A stretch of 64,000 nt of DNA from the NCBI GenBank assembly GCA_029721435.1, contig CM056587.1, forward strand, positions 17,022,667-17,086,666, given 5' to 3'. The position numbers were made by a program, and so were the translations under genes. The stretch comes from Gymnothorax reevesii. Taxonomy: Eukaryota; Chordata; Actinopteri; Anguilliformes; Muraenidae. Positions within the stretch are counted from its first letter, which is position 1. The number at the start of each line of letters is the position of its first letter. The notes below the pieces were generated by a model. That model had not been told where the DNA came from. It searched no databases and saw nothing but the letters and a program-made list of their open reading frames with translations. Of this stretch, positions 42,970 through 54,544 are shown piece after piece.

Positions 42970-44285
42970 TGTGTGGGGACTTGTATAGGGAGTCTGAGAC
43001 ACATAGTTGCAGTTGCAACATTCCCTCACCTTATAAGGTCACATGAGCATCTTATATGATCACATGACTGATCAGGAAGTGATAAATGTTTGGTGACTGC
43101 CAATTAGTGTTTGTTCTGCTACTCAACCCTGCTCAGCTGAGCCAGGCTCCTTTTTATGCAGGGTAAGATCAAACACTGTGTTTAATCCTTGCAGAGAGCA
43201 CAGAGACCACTGCATGGCTTTTTATCGTTGATGTGATCACCTCAGTCTCCAGCTGCAGAGATATGGACACTGATATGCTGGTAAATGATTTTAAGACCAT
43301 GTTCACTCTTATTGAATGTTTTAAACTAGTGTTTAACCATGTACTTAAAGTCATTTTTATTTATTTATTTTTTTTGTGCTTGTAGCATTTGGAATGTCCA
43401 GCCCATGTGTTACTGCGATGTGGGGCGATTGAGTATTGTCAAGTAGGGCTACATTTGTGGATTTGTTTGTTGAACAATATGTCACTGTGTTTGACAAGGC
43501 TGGCAACTAATGGGTTTTTATTTTTCTCTAAAAGGGACCAGGCCAGCCACTGTTTTATCATTAAACCTTCGGTTTCTGTGGATTTTTATTCATTTCTTTG
43601 GTTTGTCGGTGCCTCTTGGGCCTATCAACAGGAGCCCACTTTTAATCAGTTCCATTTTCAAGTAGATTAGTGCAAATGTTGTTGGTGCCCTTGGATGCTG
43701 GTTGTTCTCCCCTCTTAAATGTTTTCTCTGTTCAGGCCATCTCTGTACAAGGCCGGACTCGCACTGCTGCACTACTCCTCTTTTTGGGGTGACCACACGG
43801 GTGAGGCTGCACTGGTGTGTAGTGCACTTGTAGCAATGACACGGTGTGACTGTAGTGGTGTATTGAAACCTTAAGTGTGTAGTGCTTGCAGTGTTGCATG
43901 CTTGGTTTGGTGTTGGATTTGCTGCCTCCGACTTTCTGTCTCTCCAGGGTCTCCTGCAGAAACGGGGGTTTCGCATGTGCATGTCCGACTTACCTAGGTT
44001 GGGGAGCTTCAGCCAGTTGTTCTTTTCATTGACTTATTTATTGCATCTCTTATATTTATTGCAGTATTTCTTGCACTGACTATTTTGTATTTATATTGTA
44101 ATAAATTTGCATTTTTATACATATTTGCTCTTGGTCAATTGTCCCTTTGCAGGGAAGGTATAAGATATGTACTACATACTACATACGGGGTAAAATATAT
44201 GGGTCCCTCTGCCTAGCATCAGGGGGTGGTGTAATTTGTTTATTGGTTTTACTGTGGGCAGCCACTACAACTGAAATATAGCAGT
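42970..44285. mobile_element. Unit-2-specific insertion of about 1.3 kb, unclassified
   Basis: Unit 1 joins GGAAATAAATAGTC directly to TTAACACACCC (about 33,360-33,385). In unit 2 these are separated by this block, which begins near TTGTGTGGGGACTTG and ends near AAATATAGCAGTATA. TG/CA tips are possible, but I could not find a convincing target duplication. No coding domain was recognised. A GTAAGA...TTGCAG intron-like span at 43,163-43,194 is probably chance. Confidence 0.5.
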
Positions 44286-44954
44286 ATAGTCTATAACACA
44301 CCCAAAGTGAACCAAAAGCTAATACCACTGTATTATACAGCAATAGATAGTTTATTGTGCTTGGTTCGTCCCATCATAGCATCTGTAATGTGGATCCGAA
44401 ATGGAGTTACCCATCTATGCTGATGGGCACTTTTTTTTTAATTTTTGTTTTCATTAAAATTTTATTTGATGCTCTTCATGAGTATGATTTTCATAAGTCT
44501 GGCAAGAAGCAGAAAAAGGTACTTTATGAGAGCAGTAATAAGGGCAGAGGTGGGCTGTTACTCTCCGAGCCATTAAATTTGTGCCATCGAACTCCCTTAA
44601 AAGTTGTGTTTCCAGAAAAAAAAAAAAACCTAGAAAAGCCTTTTCTAGCCATCTCTGAGCCATTTAATTGGTGCCTTTGAAGTCCCCTAGAAGGCACCTT
44701 TGCAGATAAAAAACCTTGAAATTTTGAAATAGATGTCAAAAGAGGATGCAAAACCTGAAGTGAGGTTCTTTTCCTCTGCTTTTATATATTCCTGATGGCT
44801 GCTGCCTATTGGCTTTTATCCCCCAGCTTTTCCTCTCTGGCAACCTCTTCCTGTTGGGCGCCTCGCCTCCCTGGATCTCTTCAGAATGATCTGTTCTGAC
44901 CCTGGCTCAGTTTTTACTGAAATTACCCTCTCATACTGCTAAGGGGGGAAGTAT

Positions 44955-45160
44955 TGTTCCCTCACAGTGGGGCCAAATCCAGACTGCACTTTTCTCTGTG
45001 GGGTTTGAATGTTCTGTCCTGCAAGCATCCACATTTCCACCTGCAGTCCAAGGACATGCTCATGCTTGAAGACTATAGATAGACCAGAGGTATAAGTGTG
45101 AGAGTTAATGGTGCGTGGTTTCTACGATGGATTGGCAAACTGTCCCAGGTGCTATTGAGG
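44955..45160 (+). repeat. Common teleost dispersed repeat, fragment
   Basis: Contains CAGTCCAAGGACATGC and ATGGATTGGCAAACTGTCCC, diagnostic blocks of the repeat seen most completely at 59,732-60,075, here in plus orientation. Confidence 0.65.
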
Positions 45161-45839
45161 GATTTTAAATTTCATTAAAAAAAATGAATAAATAATAATG
45201 AATTTAAAAAATCATTATACACCTTCCTATAATCATTCCACACCGCTGATCATGTGTGTATTCATATACATAAAACAATTTTAAAATAATGATCTTCTGT
45301 TGGTCCAAATACATGTATGTTCTGGAGTTTCTCAATTACGGAACTTAATCATTGATTATGGAATTATTTATTATGGATTCTGTTATCAGCTGTGCATGCT
45401 GTATTTTGTGCAGGTGAAATTCTCATTTGGAGAGGATTCAAAATGTCCTATTTGAAGGCAAGTAGGTGTTGTCCTCGCGAGGCAGCACAGTCCAGGGAAC
45501 CTGGGAAAAGGTCTGTCTTCAGTGAAATATGCTCACTGTGACACTTGAGCACATAATGCTGCTAACAATTTTCATTTTCCAAATCAACACACCACTATAA
45601 ACAGCACACAATTAGTCCTCTGCATGTATTTTACAAGAGCAGTGCTTCGGTGATTGTAAAAGTGCGTATTAAAAGTGCGTTTCTTATAAATCATCTGCTC
45701 CGCTTTTATTTCTGGCAACTTGCAACGTCCCTTGTCCACTGAGTCAGTCGAGTGCTGCAGCCCACAATCGCTACACTTCTTACTCAATTAAATGTTCAAT
45801 TAATATTAATTGGTACACTGCTTTTTACCAAAGAAAGGC

Positions 45840-47980
45840 ACTTCATTGAAAAGCAGGAAGGCAGATGCTTGGCTTAGGTCCCTAAAATAGTTTGAGGGGG
45901 AAAAAAAATGGTGAAAAAAAGTACCCCTATGATGAAAAGAATCTCCCTGGCCAAAGTGGAGAAGCCTACGCTCTGCTGGGCGAGTGGATTTTGAGAAGTT
46001 TTCATTATACATGTCTATTAAAGCCAATTACTGCATCCAACATGCAGATGACTATGATTGTGTAAGAAACTACGAATCAAGTAACGAATGTAGAAATAAA
46101 AAATGAAGGGTGACGCTGGTGTTGGTGGTTGAGGCGAGAACTGCGATGGCGCATCTGGAGCTGTAGGGCATGACCAGGCATGGGCACGGGAAACAGGGCT
46201 GAAGAAGTGCTCATCATATTATTATAATTATTGGTGTGAATAACATATTTTATTCCATGAACATTCTAAAGATTTATTTTTTTTTTTCAGACCACTTTTT
46301 TTGCACCATAACTCAAATTTTTGATCATGTACTGTAAACTCAGATAGTGTTGTTCAATTCAATGTTTTCTGAAAATCTCTTACCGCAAAAAATTGTGTGA
46401 GCTAACCGTCGCCTTTTTGTGGATGGTACTTCATACCATGCTACAAATTTTGAAAATGTGTTTTTACCAGGTTTTCAATTGCTGTGAGTACTGGATCATT
46501 AAGTTGGCCTACACAACTTTTAGAAGCAATACGTTTTCATTTATTTGTGTGCACCACAATATTCGAGTTTACGGTGTACAAACTCAAATCAAACATTAAA
46601 ATATTCCTCATCTTTCATACATTCAAGGTACGATTCAAATTTGAATTCACATTTCAATTTGAAGAACATTCAAACTCGCTCATCTTGAACCTCCTTTACC
46701 TCATCCATACATTCACTTTGAAACTCCATTGAAACTTAAAAACATTTCAGGACACTTGATCCTTTTTCTGAGAAATTCTACATTTTAATGATATTTATAC
46801 TTTTTATACAATCGCAGTTCAAAATTCATACATTTTTCAGCCCTCTAGAGATTGTTGCTTGAGTGTGTATGGGGCAGAATTTTCAGAGTTAGAGAGGGTG
46901 ACATCATCGATACAGGGCAGAGAGATTTAAAATCATCTGAAAATCTTCCCTCAAACTTGCCCTCACACCCAAAATTTTCAATCCATATACATAATTTAAA
47001 AAGTTATGCCAGTTAAAGATATGTGGCTATGATTGTGAAAAGAACTACAATTGAATACAGGGTTCAATAAAGTGTATCTTATCTTACATGCCTCCAAGCA
47101 ACAATTTCAGGCGAGATGCAGAAATGAGGACTGTTATGACCTGCTACAGTTCTCACAGTTTTGTTAGAGACATGAAATACGACATTAACATGTTCAGAAG
47201 ACTCCTTGGTCTGTTGCAATGTCCAAATTTAGGCATTGGGAATTACGGTTTTGCGCGACAACCAGGACCTTGAGAGATGCACTTAAGTGAAATCTCTGTG
47301 AGATGAACTGTGGGTCGGGAGTCACTCACTAGTCACCATCACCATGGCAACCATTGACTGCTGCTAGGAACACACAACTGATTGAGATGAGCTAATTAGT
47401 GCAGTTTGATACACAAACGCGTGAGCACACACACATGCAAACGCACGCACACTCCAATACTTTTTCTAGCATTTGTTCAAGTCTTATCCGCTTGAGATAG
47501 AAACACCATTCAAACCATAAAATGTCCCACATTTTTAAAGCAATATGAGATATCCTATCTGTGCAAATTAGACCCGATCCCATGTTTCCTCATCTTCATT
47601 TGTCCTTCAGATATTATTAAATGCAAACTTAAGATGTAATGCAATTAAGCTCAAAGCCATGAATAAAGCCATTTAGTTCAGTTTGGAGCTCACACAATAT
47701 TTTGCACCAGTCATCCCTATCCCACCTTTCCAATTCTTCCTACAGGCATTCTGTAATCATTCAACTTTATGACCTATTCAAATCCCAGCCAGCAATGCAG
47801 TTTAGTACCAGCCATCAATGAAAAGAATGCATTTCATCTCCCAGCTGACACTACACTTAGCATCAGTCTTCCATTCTCTTCACTTAGTCATTGGCCAGCA
47901 ATCCAAGGTAGTATCAGCCCTTCAAGAAACGGCACTCAAGTAGCAATCTCCATTAAAATCTCATGGTCAGTTTCTTTGGA
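45840..47980. other. Non-coding, unassigned
   Basis: AT-rich sequence beyond the end of unit 2. No gene or repeat recognised apart from a short CA-rich patch at about 47,415-47,455. Confidence 0.3.
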
Positions 47981-47986
47981 ATTATG

Positions 47987-48015
47987 ATTGTTATTATTAT
48001 TATTATTATTATTAT
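47987..48015. repeat. (ATT)n microsatellite
   Basis: Short pure array. TTC/ATT-rich low-complexity sequence continues at 48,240-48,425. Confidence 0.9.
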
Positions 48016-48082
48016 AGCAATTGTCATTATAGCAGTTCTTGTGTCAATATTTTTCATACTATGTGAAGTCTTCATATTATTA

Positions 48083-48215
48083 ACCCATCCACACATTGTC
48101 TAATCTGCACATTTCTGGTCAGGGTTCTGGGGGTCGGTGAGTCAGAGCTATCCCAGCATGCAACAGGCAAGAGACAGGAGCACAGCCCGGACTAGTTCAC
48201 CAATCCGTCACAGGG
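48083..48215 (-). repeat. Common teleost dispersed repeat, fragment
   Basis: Minus-strand fragment with CAGAGCTATCCCAGCATGCA and TTCACCAATCCGTCACAGGG, corresponding to the middle of the 59,732-60,075 copy. Confidence 0.55.
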
Positions 48216-48429
48216 ATCAGATTACTGTTATCATTTTTATATTAATGAGCTTCATATTCCTTTTCATATTGTTATTTTTCACAATCTTCTTGTTCATATT
48301 ATTCATATAATTCTTATTGTGCATATTATTCTTCGTATTAGTCTTTTCTGCTTATTATTCTTTGCCCACTGATAGCACTTCTTCTACTTCTTCAATATTT
48401 TTCTTCTTATTCTGCTTATTCTCGCGACA

Positions 48430-49380
48430 GCATTAATAAACCAGCATCTTCCTGCAGTCTGGACCACATACTGCATTTCTAACTTGCATTCAAGTGCATT
48501 CAGTGCCTGAGCTTATTCAGGCCCCTTTTTAAACATCTGCTATCACGTCAGCTGAGTTTGTAGCTTGTTTGAAAAGGCACACACCTTGATAATGCGTGTT
48601 AATCTGAGCAGTGGGTTCTCAGTGTTTGTATTTACTTGTGATCTCATGATTTTGTGTGACATGATCATATTTAAGCACTCAAGTACTGTCTCAAAACCAG
48701 ATTCGCGAAGAGGAAAAATTGATTAAAGATCTAGGAAATGGTCTCGACTCTCCTCAAATGACGGGGATCAGGCCAGGGATCAGCCAAGGGGCTGACAATT
48801 TTTACAGGTAAAATCTGTCGGTGGATTAGAATGAGGTGAGAAGTACAGGCAATAATCTGAGCCTTTTCAAGCATACAAATTACAGTTGAAATGTTCAAAA
48901 AGAGTCTGGCTGAGTCTTAATCTCATAGACTATATGGAGTGTGGCAACATGTATGACAAAAGGCTAGGGTGAGTCAGGCAAGCTGAATTGTTTTACAATT
49001 TTTTTTTTTGGCATATGTAATTTTTCACCGGCAAAAATCTCTATCTTGTTTTAAATGCGGCTAAAGTGAGTGAGTAACTTAAACTATTTTTACTTTGGCA
49101 AGCCGTGGCAAGATATAAGCTGGTACAGTCACAGAGAAAGTGTTTTTGAAATTAAAAGGCTCCGAGAAACTTGCTGGTGCTAGTGCTCAGAGTTGGCTGA
49201 GTTTGCTCAAGTGGCAGTCGGCATTTCAGATAATTTTACTGCTCTCTGGGCTCAATGTCACAGTCTCCACAGCAACAGCCATGGACTTGACAACCAGAAT
49301 CATACCAGCAGCAATAAAGCCTTTTTATGCAAAATACACTGTAATTTAGACATTCCTGCTTAAGATAAAATATTTTGTGT
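48430..49380. other. Non-coding, unassigned
   Basis: No gene or repeat recognised. Confidence 0.3.
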
Positions 49381-49384
49381 GGGC

Positions 49385-49662
49385 ATGTATCTGTGTGTAT
49401 GTGTTTTTGAGAGAGAGAGAAAGAGGGAGAGAGAGAAAATGAAAGAACATGTGTGCATGAGACACTCTGCAGGTGTGAAAGTGTGTGGGAGAGAGACGTG
49501 TGCTTGAGAGTGTCTTCATGTGTGTGCGTGCACAAGAGAATATGTGTGCATCACATGTTCTTGTGCATGCGTGAGTGTGTATGTGCATGTGTGGGAGAGA
49601 GAACCAATGCGTGCATGAGTGTCTGTACGTGTGTGTGTGTGTGTGTGTGTGTCTGTGTGAGA
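49385..49662. repeat. GA- and TG-rich low-complexity tract
   Basis: A GAGA array at 49,409-49,440, mixed TGTG/GAGAGA sequence, and a pure GT array at about 49,629-49,652. Apparent frames here are artefacts. Confidence 0.85.
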
Positions 49663-49698
49663 TGAAGGTGCATCTGAGAGCAATGAGTGAGTTTATGT

Positions 49699-50587
49699 CA
49701 GTGGCGTAGGCAGAATTTTTTTTGGGTGGGCCTGAACAAATGTGAATGGGCAATTTTTTTCCCCCAGAAAATGTTAAAATTGATGATCTTACCTTGGTAG
49801 TCATCCAGAGCAAAAAGCCTGTCAACATTTTCAATCCATAGAACAAGCAAGCTTGGACTTTAATCGGCTTTGAAATTGAGATAGATGCCGTAAGTCTTTA
49901 AGATTGTCCCTTTGATTAGCTTTTTTTTACTCATGAGTTGTAGATCTGTACGGTAACCCTTCAAAAATAAAGTACAGTAAGCGCACCTACTGGCTATCAT
50001 GTGCCGATTAAACAGAACAATCCTGGCCTATATCAGCCCTTACCCAGCTTAACAGTTTACACAGACAGCCAGTGCTCTGTAACTTCCAGAAGACGGGTGC
50101 CTATGGCAGGCAAGGGTTATTTTTTACTAGATGGAATTATTTCAATGGTTTCTGACAAGGGAGAATTTTGTTAATGAAGCAAAGGAGTTTTGTTTAGGAA
50201 TTACTGAATCCTCCTCTCGTAGTTTTCTGTGCCTGATTAGCAACAATAGCTAAGAATAATTGATAGGGAGATGTATTTTCAACACCATTGTTCATTGATC
50301 ACAACATTATGACAAGAAGGACTGTGGGGGTCAGACCCGAAAAACCACATAGCCTACATTCAATGTATTTTCTAAAAGTCAGTTATCCAAAACACAAATT
50401 ACATAACTGCACACGCAAAAATGCAATCCATGTTCATAGCGAATTACCCGATAAACCAACCACTCAATCATTATACAAACAAACAAACAAAAAAAAAAAA
50501 CATCAAGACCAGGTGGGAGGCTGGGCGGGCCAATGAACGAACTAGGCGGGCCAGTGCCTCCCAGGCCCATTACTGGCTATGCGTCTG
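49699..50587. mobile_element. hAT-type non-autonomous element, 889 bp
   Basis: The left tip is CAGTGGCGTAGGCAG and the right tip, reverse-complemented, CAGACGCATAGCCAG. Next to the tips are GGGTGGGCC on the left and GGGCCTGGGAGG on the right. Flanks GTTTATGT (49,691-49,698) and GTCTATGT (50,588-50,595) form an 8-bp target duplication with one mismatch. No transposase frame. Oligo-A at 50,491-50,500. Confidence 0.8.
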
Positions 50588-50612
50588 GTCTATGTACAAT
50601 GAAAAAGTGCGG

Positions 50613-50689
50613 ATGTGTGTGTGTGTGTGGTGTGTGCGAACCAGAAAGATAAAGCAATGGAGCTCTTGTCTGTGTAAGATGGAGAGAAA

Positions 50690-50731
<42 letters not shown>

Positions 50732-50800
50732 GTGTGTGTCTGCGCGTGTGTTTGTACATATGAGAGAGTGTGTGTTTGTATGTGTGCGTGCTTGTGGATG
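50613..50800. repeat. (TG)n microsatellite, interrupted
   Basis: TG arrays at about 50,615-50,630 and 50,690-50,740, with a CGCGCG interruption, separated by unique sequence. Confidence 0.9.
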
Positions 50801-51488
50801 TGTGAGGGACCTGACAGACTAAGATTCACACACTGTGTTCTGAGAAAGTGTTGAAACAAGGTGTCATATTTTATGAGTCAGTAAAAACAGCCTTACTGAG
50901 ACATCGGCTGACTGGAGAATTCAAACACGCACCGCTGTGGCCTTCTCTGGGCTGAGGTAGGAGAGAACAGAGAGAAACAAGATTTTTATGGAGCTTATGA
51001 ATCAAACCTTCATTGTGTGTTCGAGTGCCTCAACATTAATGCCATTTCTAAAAATATCTCTGCATTTCTTTTTTATCGCACAACATTCTTGTGAGAGGCT
51101 CTTTTCTCCCTCCTGAAATACAAAAATAAATTAAAACTAGAAGAACAATGGGGTCCTTGCCAAGGCCTTGCAGGCCTGGAGGCTCGGACCCTTAAAACAG
51201 AACTAGCTCTGCCCCAAGCTCCTAAAGAAGATTAAAAATGTGACCTCAGTCGGCACAGCAACTGACTAGTTTCCAGAGCATTTATTTCTCATGCAGAACC
51301 CACCCCCGGGAGTGTGTCTGTGCAATGTAGACGGAGGCATCAAAATACTGGCTTAAATCTGCTTTGCATGACATGCCTAAAAAAGCAGCTGAAAAATACC
51401 AAAGGGTGAGTTTTCACCTGACTATGTGAACCAGAGCTGAACATTATATTGGATGTTACTGTCCACCAACCACTGTAATAATTGACGA
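50801..51488. other. Non-coding, unassigned
   Basis: No gene or repeat recognised. GGCCTTGCAGGCCTGGAGGC at 51,163-51,182 is a small GC-rich imperfect palindrome. Confidence 0.3.
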
Positions 51489-51524
51489 GTGAACTTGGGC
51501 TTTATCATTCTGCCCCTGAATAAG

Positions 51525-51720
51525 TCACCAGGGGTCTCCCCCACATCCAGTCAGGTTATTACCTCTGGCAGGGAGGAAATGAGATCAGCTGTGTTTCTTG
51601 GTTTATTTGCTTGTTTGTTTGTGAGATTATGCACAAAAAATATATATATATTTAAATGGAGAGATTTCCATGAAAATTTTACCTGATGTAGATCTTGGCC
51701 TGACTTAGATGTTCGGACCC
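51525..51720 (+). repeat. LINE-3'-end-like fragment, third and most diverged copy
   Basis: Follows the plan of the copies at 22,375 and 41,775: TTATTACCTCTGGCAGGGAG, TTTGCTTGTTTGTTTG, GATTATGCA, then GAGATTTCCATGAAAATTTT. The order and spacing match this class of 3' end, but identity is low. Confidence 0.4.
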
Positions 51721-51729
51721 CCAGGCCCA

Positions 51730-52575
51730 CTTCTTGAACCCATCACCATTGACAGACCGCTGGCATAGCCTCAGAATTATTGCATTTGGGACATAATTGA
51801 CTTCCTTTCAATTTCACTCAGCATGGTAAGCGATAATGAATGTAAATTAATTAACCGCCCGAGCAAAAAGCTAGCCGGACCAGAATGTACAGGCAAACTT
51901 AGAAGCAAAGCACATCTGACCAAGTTTTCATTATCATGCATACAGTGAGCGCTGAATGCAACCTGGGGAGTATCACAAAGAAGGAGGTGCTCCTAGGTTC
52001 ATTACATTTGGATGAAAGTTATACTCAGAATAATGTGTAACTTCAATAAGCCGAAGTAAGAATTATGAACTTTTAAATTGCATACTGCTAATACAGACCT
52101 CAACGTATCCGACAATGCTTGCCGCCGGTGTAATGTAGTATTTTTACACTATCTTGCGTACGTGTGCATCACAGATGCTAAATGCAGCGTTCCAGCACAA
52201 TTGCTGTAAAATATCTCTTGTTATTTTATAATTGTCAATAACGCCTAAAGAATAGGTCAGAGCTAAATTAAATTACATAACTGAATGATCGGGTAATTGC
52301 CCATTTCTCCAACAATTCCTTGGTCTTTAGGGGGTAGTTCAAATGACCTTTGTTTGTTCTACTTTGCCCATTTCCCAAGAGTACATTACCTTGTGTGAAA
52401 AGAAACCCTGTTCTGTGCAGAGAAGATTAAAAATAAAATGTGATTTGTGAATTAGCTTTCAAATGGAACACCTGAGACCCATTACTGCATTCATGGTTAT
52501 GTGAGGAACTGAATAATAGGAAATAACAGTAAGAAAAAGAAAGATTTCTGAGTGTTAGGAAGTTGTGTGCCCGTG
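51730..52575. other. Non-coding, unassigned
   Basis: No gene or repeat recognised. Confidence 0.3.
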
Positions 52576-52577
52576 GG

Positions 52578-53035
52578 CAGTGGCAGATTTAGCTGTTTGG
52601 GGGTCCAAAGCAAACGCAGGCATGGTGCACTCCGCACCTGTTGCTCTCCAGAGTGAACCTTCTTAGTTCTCAATCATTTTCACAATTAACAAAAGGCTCA
52701 CTCCAAGAGCGTTCCACACTCAACAGGTGCTGCTTGTTCTCTCTGATTAAGTAAGACGGCAATCATTCATCTGGATGTGTATTTGTTGTATTTAAATCAA
52801 CATTATTCAAAATTGCAAACCTGTCCGCCCTCATGCAAGCAGCCCATTTCTGTACTGAATTTAGCCCATGATTTCATCCCTGTTAGATCGCATATGGAGA
52901 GAAACCGTGTCTTCAGTTGCCAGTTACGATAATTGGAAAACGCGTCAAAAAAGAAAAATGATTGAGAAATAGCCAGGACTAAATGTTGTCATAAAGGACA
53001 TGTCTGTTTCCGCCCCAGTTCTATCTGCGCCACTG
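52578..53035. mobile_element. Dispersed repeat family, copy 3 of 3, with CAGTGGC tips
   Basis: The left tip is CAGTGGCAGATTTAGC and the right tip, reverse-complemented, CAGTGGCGCAGATAG. The interior shares CATATGGAGAGAAACCGTGTC, ACTGAATTTAGCCCATGATT and TGTTGATTTAAATCAACATT-like blocks with the copies at 11,789 and 24,632. The CAGTGGC tips suggest hAT, but the flanking 8-mers (CCCGTGGG and AACAAATA) do not match, so this copy may be a rearranged or composite element. Confidence 0.6.
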
Positions 53036-53255
53036 AACAAATATGCCAATGGGGTTTTTTGAGATAATTGAATTATGTAGCAGAAGGCCAGTGGGAACGA
53101 AGTGGTATGGACAGCTTCTCAAGGTATTTCTTCAGAGATGTGTGCACCTCCTCTGGTGTACACGCCAATCCTTTTCATAGGGTTGGCAACGCTGCTCAGG
53201 TGTGGCTCACCTGTAATTAGGATAGACGGAAAACAAACAAGAAAAGAACCGGCAA

Positions 53256-53269
53256 CCAGCAGGGGGCGC
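53256..53269 (+). promoter_or_regulatory. CTCF-like motif
   Basis: CCAGCAGGGGGCGC matches the vertebrate CTCF core CCASYAGRKGGCRS at all 14 positions. It is in unique-looking sequence, not in a recognised repeat. Occupancy cannot be judged from sequence. Confidence 0.5.
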
Positions 53270-53274
53270 CAAAA

Positions 53275-53940
53275 CAGCATGTGGCTATTGCCACCAGGAC
53301 TGGGGGATGTAACAATGATCATAAAGCAATTCTTACCATTCTGGCATATTTACACTTTTCTTTTGTAATCTTAAAATGCTCCTAATATGCGTATGGCATA
53401 CTAAAATGTAAAAGAAATCCACCAGGTGTTGAAACTCATCGATATTCAATTCTCATATATTTCTGATAAAAGTCTGACCAATCAATTTCTTCAGTCCGAA
53501 TAAAATGATTTGCCGAGCTTCCTGTCTGTCATCCCTCGCAGCGTCCCTTCCAGTTGCCTACCGCTGTCACCGCTTGCCAGTCCCGCACCTCTCTGGCAGA
53601 GCAGCAGAGCGGTAGAGACAAAACGGGTACTCAGCAAAGTTAGCCTGCAAATAAAACAGCTGCAACTGCTCCTAATTTAATGGCAAATGGTACCAGGACA
53701 ATTCTGGTGGTGCAAGACGTTACAACAGCAGTTTTGCAAGAAAATATGTATGAATTCTGCCGAAAAACGATACACCTGACTGGAAACAATTAGGCTGAAA
53801 TGCTTTAATTACTATAATAACGTTAATGGTAGTTTGTCGGACGTTACGAGGGCATTTTACATTATACCACATATAGAATTGAATAGTAATTACTGTTAGT
53901 TAGTTTTCACTAACCGGTGCCTCTGAATCTGACTCCATTG
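53275..53940. other. Non-coding, unassigned
   Basis: No gene or repeat recognised. Confidence 0.3.
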
Positions 53941-53942
53941 CC

Positions 53943-54105
53943 CCGTTTCAAGATGCTTTCACACCGGACGGGAAACAAATTTTTCGTACGACAGATTACA
54001 TTCAAAGTCAATGCAAAGATGCGAATACGCGCTTTGCATTGACTTCGAATGTAATCTGTCCTGCAAAAAATTACTTTCGCATCCAGTGAGAAAGCAGCTT
54101 CATTC
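53943..54105. mobile_element. Hairpin MITE, about 160 bp
   Basis: Two arms fold over nearly their whole length. Left: GATGCTTTCACACCGGACG and GACAGATTACATTCAAAGTC. Right, reverse-complemented: GCTGCTTTCTCACTGGATG and GACAGATTACATTCGAAGTC. The stem closes at TCAATGCAAAG/CTTTGCATTGA. A related interrupted copy is at 24,524. No clear target duplication. Confidence 0.75.
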
Positions 54106-54254
54106 GCATTGCTCACTTTCTCACCTCTGAGGTCAGGCAGGGAGAGGGAAGAGGGTGGGACTTTTGCAGGGAGGCGGAGTTTTTCATGCTCAAATTTTTA
54201 CGAAGTGCTGTGCCACATGCCAGAAAGGTAAGAATTGCTTTAAGAAAACTTTAC

Positions 54255-54480
54255 ATACTTACTACTCAGGTCCTGAAGTAGTGCCTTTTGGTATGTGCCT
54301 GTGTGTCCGTCCATCTGTTTGTCCGTCCGGATGTGATCAATTTCTGTCCAAAGCGTAACACCCAAACCGTTTGCATGATCTCAATGAAACCTATCATACT
54401 TACTCAGGTCCTGCAATGCTTCCTTTTGGTATGTGCCTGTCTGTCTGTCTGTCCGTCTGTCCGTCAGTCCAGTGGGTTAG
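54255..54480 (+). repeat. Tandem duplication, period about 138 bp, with GTCC/GTCT tail
   Basis: ACTCAGGTCCTG, CCTTTTGGTATGTGCCTGT and a following GTCTGTCCGTCC run occur twice, offset by 138 bases (TCCTG at 54,271 and 54,409). The second copy is cut short. Non-coding. Confidence 0.75.
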
Positions 54481-54544
54481 ACATGGAAGGGGGCCGGGGG
54501 GAGACGTCTACTTTTATGAGTAAAAACTCATTCTAGTTACACTT

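Larger units (their letters stand above)
36481..45830. repeat. Tandem segmental duplication, unit 2
   Basis: Second copy of 28,795-36,480, directly abutting it. The junction is marked where AAGAGCTTCCACTCATGATG (36,491-36,510) restarts the sequence seen at about 28,806. It is longer because it gained two solo LTRs, two Tc1-type blocks, a LINE-like fragment and a 1.3-kb insertion. The right end is approximate: homology fades near 45,810-45,840. Confidence 0.88.

Noticed and set aside
43163..43194. Tiny GT-AG intron
   Set aside because: Far too short for a vertebrate intron and not flanked by coding sequence.
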